DNA of 7,545 nucleotides from Desulfuromonas sp. SDB (lineage in GTDB: Bacteria > SDB-A), in assembly GCA_001412365.1 (NCBI GenBank), contig LKUE01000260.1, positions 1-7,545 of the forward strand, written 5' to 3'. A program made the position numbers and the translations under genes. The notes under the pieces are model-generated. The model was not told the DNA's origin and made no database searches. It was given only the letters and a program-made list of their open reading frames with translations. Positions 6,110 through 7,545 of the stretch are shown here, in pieces. Numbering within the stretch: the first letter of the stretch is position 1; the number at the start of each line of letters is the position of its first letter.

Positions 6110-7003
6110 TTAAAGTTTAACTGCTCTTCGGATATTTTTCAGCAAAATAAAAGCTGATATTATTGCCACTAAATTTAACAACGGAATTATAATCAAAGCG
6201 GGACCTGCCCCTAACCCCACCATATTCATTGCAAAGATTTTAGCATTCAGGGCAGCCATAAGAACTGATAGAAAGATCAGATAAATTGGGGCGAGGATAA
6301 TTCCCCAGGTAGTTTCTTTGATAAGCAGCAAACCAGCTATAAATCCCAGGGGAAGAAGCAGAGAAAGATCCAATCCCTGAACAATTAAAGTTGTATAGTG
6401 TTCCAAAGCTTGAGGATATATTGTACCGTTAAGAAGAGGAGGAATAATTACTCTAATCCACAGTAAACCGATAATTACAGAATTAAAAATCAGAAATCCG
6501 CCGCAGAAATTTTTAATTTTAGGGGATAATTTAATTGATCCCAAAGTCTGGAAGTCCATTGAACCCAAACTCAAGGCAAATCCCCAAAAACACAAAGCGG
6601 TGAGAGTTACATAAATTAAAAATAACTGATTATACATTCCCATGCACATATAAAACAGGTAAGTTATTAGAAAATATCCCAGAATTCCTGATAATAAAAA
6701 TTTACCAACTAAAGATTTTTTCAGAAAAACTAGCCAGGATAATACTAATAAAGGTATTCCTAAAATTAAGGTTATGTAATCTTGAGCTATTCCCTGAACA
6801 GCAACTTCAACTGACATATGCTGGTAAATGCCCTTACCATAAATATTTACGGTTTGTCCTCGAATGGACTGGTATTTAAATTCCCCTGGTCCGGATTTAC
6901 TTAAAATTCCACTTAAAGTTGCAATAACAGATAAAACTATAATAACTAAAATGAAAACAGTAGTATATTGCTTAAAATAATTTTTTTGGTCGAAAATTTT
7001 CAT
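6110..7003 (-). CDS. 8-TM membrane protein, unknown function
   Basis: Integral membrane protein of 297 residues with about eight hydrophobic segments (near 14-34, 75-94, 99-119, 126-147, 167-187, 205-227, 231-254 and 266-288). The largest non-membrane stretch (35-74) follows TM1 and holds YGKGIYQHMSVEVAVQGIAQD. The arrangement QDYITLILGIPLLVLSW, then KKSLVGKFLLSGILGY, then YNQLFLIYVTL resembles a family of uncharacterised prokaryotic membrane proteins that I recall only as hypothetical; no function is known to me. No enzyme or transporter signature is visible. It starts at ATG with a weak SD, about 30 nt from a plausible promoter, and is the first gene of the leftward run. The DUF3795 gene follows after 20 nt. 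Confidence 0.88.
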   Translation of the reverse strand: MKIFDQKNYFKQYTTVFILVIIVLSVIATLSGILSKSGPGEFKYQSIRGQTVNIYGKGIYQHMSVEVAVQGIAQDYITLILGIPLLVLSWLVFLKKSLVGKFLLSGILGYFLITYLFYMCMGMYNQLFLIYVTLTALCFWGFALSLGSMDFQTLGSIKLSPKIKNFCGGFLIFNSVIIGLLWIRVIIPPLLNGTIYPQALEHYTTLIVQGLDLSLLLPLGFIAGLLLIKETTWGIILAPIYLIFLSVLMAALNAKIFAMNMVGLGAGPALIIIPLLNLVAIISAFILLKNIRRAVKL

Positions 7004-7014
7004 TAGATTCTACA

Positions 7015-7030
7015 TTGTGACATTTTTTAC
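7015..7030. repeat. 16-bp direct repeat, copy 1
   Basis: TTGTGACATTTTTTAC occurs here and again, identically, at 7411-7426. This copy covers the predicted transcription start region of the 8-TM gene, between its -10 box and its start codon. Confidence 0.8.
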
Positions 7031-7033
7031 CAT

Positions 7034-7061
7034 ATTATATCTATAAAACTTTCTCTTACAA
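7034..7061 (-). promoter_or_regulatory. Sigma-70-type promoter for the leftward operon
   Basis: On the minus strand TTGTAA (7056-7061, 4 of 6 to consensus) is followed after 16 bp by a perfect TATAAT (7034-7039). Transcription would begin near 7027, giving a leader of about 24 nt before the ATG at 7003. It is the best promoter in the window and could drive at least the 8-TM, DUF3795 and downstream genes. Confidence 0.6.
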
Positions 7062-7130
7062 ATCTATGATTTATGATTTTAAGCTTATTTTCAGGATAAA
7101 TAAATATCATTTTATCGATATATTTTTAAG

Positions 7131-7168
7131 TTTACCTTGACCAATTGTTGTTATAACCTTAGGGTAAA
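7131..7168 (+). repeat. Inverted repeat in the leader before the small ORF
   Basis: TTTACCTTGA (7131-7140) can pair with TTAGGGTAAA (7159-7168) over ten positions as RNA, with two G-U pairs, leaving an 18-nt loop. No T-run follows. It may be part of a structured leader, or chance in A+T-rich DNA. The rest of 7062-7258 holds no gene that I can support. Confidence 0.35.
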
Positions 7169-7203
7169 TAAAGTTTAATTTATGTTCTTTATAAAAATAA
7201 TCA

Positions 7204-7238
7204 ACAAGCGATGTAATCATGACATATTACTAGCTTGT
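7204..7238 (+). repeat. Two-part hairpin just upstream of the small ORF
   Basis: ACAAGC (7204-7209) pairs with GCTTGT (7233-7238). Within it, GTAAT (7213-7217) pairs with ATTAC (7226-7230) around an 8-nt loop. The structure ends 20 nt before the ATG at 7259, so it would sit in the 5' leader if the ORF is transcribed. Confidence 0.45.
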
Positions 7239-7258
7239 AATACAAATCGAAAGGAAGG

Positions 7259-7408
7259 ATGTTGTCTAAAGGATATTACAAATTTCAAAAACACAAAAGA
7301 GAATTAAAGAAACAAAAGAAAAAAGAAGATAAAAGAAAAAGAAAATTAGAGAAAAAAATAAGAAAAGAGGAAGAAAAAGAAGAAGATAGAATTGGGGACG
7401 GTGCATGA
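7259..7408 (+). CDS. Small Lys/Glu-rich protein, unknown function
   Basis: Possible gene of 49 codons, the only plus-strand one in the window, starting at ATG after AAAGGAAGG. A TTG is the second codon and could be the true start. The product begins MLSKGYYKFQKHKREL and continues as an almost uninterrupted Lys/Arg/Glu helix to about residue 44. It is strongly basic at first and acidic at the end (EEEKEED), like a short charged coil that might bind nucleic acid. The last residues, IGDGA, are encoded by a GGGGACGG-type repeat, so the original C-terminus may have been replaced. A-rich DNA can produce such ORFs by chance, but the SD and the GYYKFQK start favour a real gene. It diverges from the leftward operon. 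Confidence 0.5.
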   Translation: MLSKGYYKFQKHKRELKKQKKKEDKRKRKLEKKIRKEEEKEEDRIGDGA

Positions 7409-7426
7409 CTTTGTGACATTTTTTAC
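7391..7426 (+). repeat. GGGGACGG-type dispersed repeat, includes direct-repeat copy 2
   Basis: ATTGGGGACGGTGCATGAC (7391-7409) leads directly into the second copy of TTGTGACATTTTTTAC (7411-7426). From memory, sequences of this GGGGACGG-TGCATGAC-TTTGTGAC type recur near REP-associated/IS200-like transposases in several bacteria; no transposase is visible here. The downstream stretch to 7464 is A+T-rich, with only a 6-bp AATAAT/ATTATT stem (7430-7445) that might act as a weak terminator. Confidence 0.5.
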
Positions 7427-7464
7427 TACAATAATACTCATTATTTTAAATAAAACATAAGCAA

Positions 7465-7545
7465 TTAAACTTCAACCAGATATTTTTCAAAATCCTTTAC
7501 TCTATAGTTTTTGCCCCTTTTTTCCACAACAAAATCTTCTGCTTC
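7465..7545 (-). CDS. 3' end of a minus-strand gene, unidentified
   Basis: An open minus-strand frame enters from the right edge and ends at TAA (7465-7467). The visible 26 residues are charged, with VVEKRGKNYR followed by VKDFEKYLVEV. The composition looks like a real soluble protein C-terminus, but it is too short to assign a family. It would be convergent with the small plus-strand ORF. Confidence 0.5.
   Translation of the reverse strand, partial: EAEDFVVEKRGKNYRVKDFEKYLVEV

Noticed and set aside
7182-7310. 41-codon plus-strand ORF beginning MFFIKIINKR
   Set aside because: It overlaps the better SD-supported small ORF in another frame and has no SD of its own.

Overview
The window is a compact run of ten complete genes, all read leftward (minus strand), filling positions 60-7003. 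Beyond them lies an A+T-rich edge with one possible small plus-strand gene and the 3' tail of another minus-strand gene. The DNA is A+T-rich and uses the standard code (TAA, TAG and TGA all end convincing genes). Most genes have purine-rich Shine-Dalgarno (SD) sequences, such as GGAGG or GGGGG. This is bacterial chromosome, probably from an anaerobic low-GC lineage. The cysteine desulfurase subfamily and the DUF3795 protein are common in anaerobes. The secreted lipoprotein resembles beta-sandwich proteins of Cloacimonadota/FCB-type candidate phyla. That placement is inference, and a diderm Bacillota relative is also possible.

Layout in transcription order, right to left: an 8-TM membrane protein of unknown function (7003-6110); a Cys-rich DUF3795 protein (6089-5784); a secreted lipoprotein (5725-5111); a half-size GDT1/UPF0016 cation transporter (5066-4794); after a 138-nt gap, a class I SAM methyltransferase (4655-3984); a small 3-TM protein (3960-3562); an MscS-type mechanosensitive channel (3543-2650); uracil phosphoribosyltransferase Upp (2631-2005); an alpha/beta hydrolase (1989-1225); and a cysteine desulfurase-like class V aminotransferase (1187-60). 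Gaps are 15-58 nt apart from the 138-nt one, so there are probably one or two operons. The best promoter is upstream of the 8-TM gene. A possible second, operator-like start lies before the lipoprotein. The genes do not form an obvious pathway: they mix nucleobase salvage, sulfur mobilisation, osmotic protection and ion transport.

The right edge (7004-7545) is very A+T-rich. It holds the leftward promoter, two stacked inverted repeats, a 49-codon Lys/Glu-rich ORF whose tail runs into a GGGGACGG-type dispersed repeat, and a 16-bp exact direct repeat at 7015 and 7411. The left edge carries a degenerate CTGTGTTCT-TCTGTGG-like repeat.

I see no defence system, CRISPR array, tRNA, rRNA or intact transposase, and no clearly new multi-gene system. 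The most interesting points are two genes whose best SD-supported starts are ATA and ATT, a hairpin inside the lipoprotein signal-peptide coding region, and the repeat structure at the right edge.
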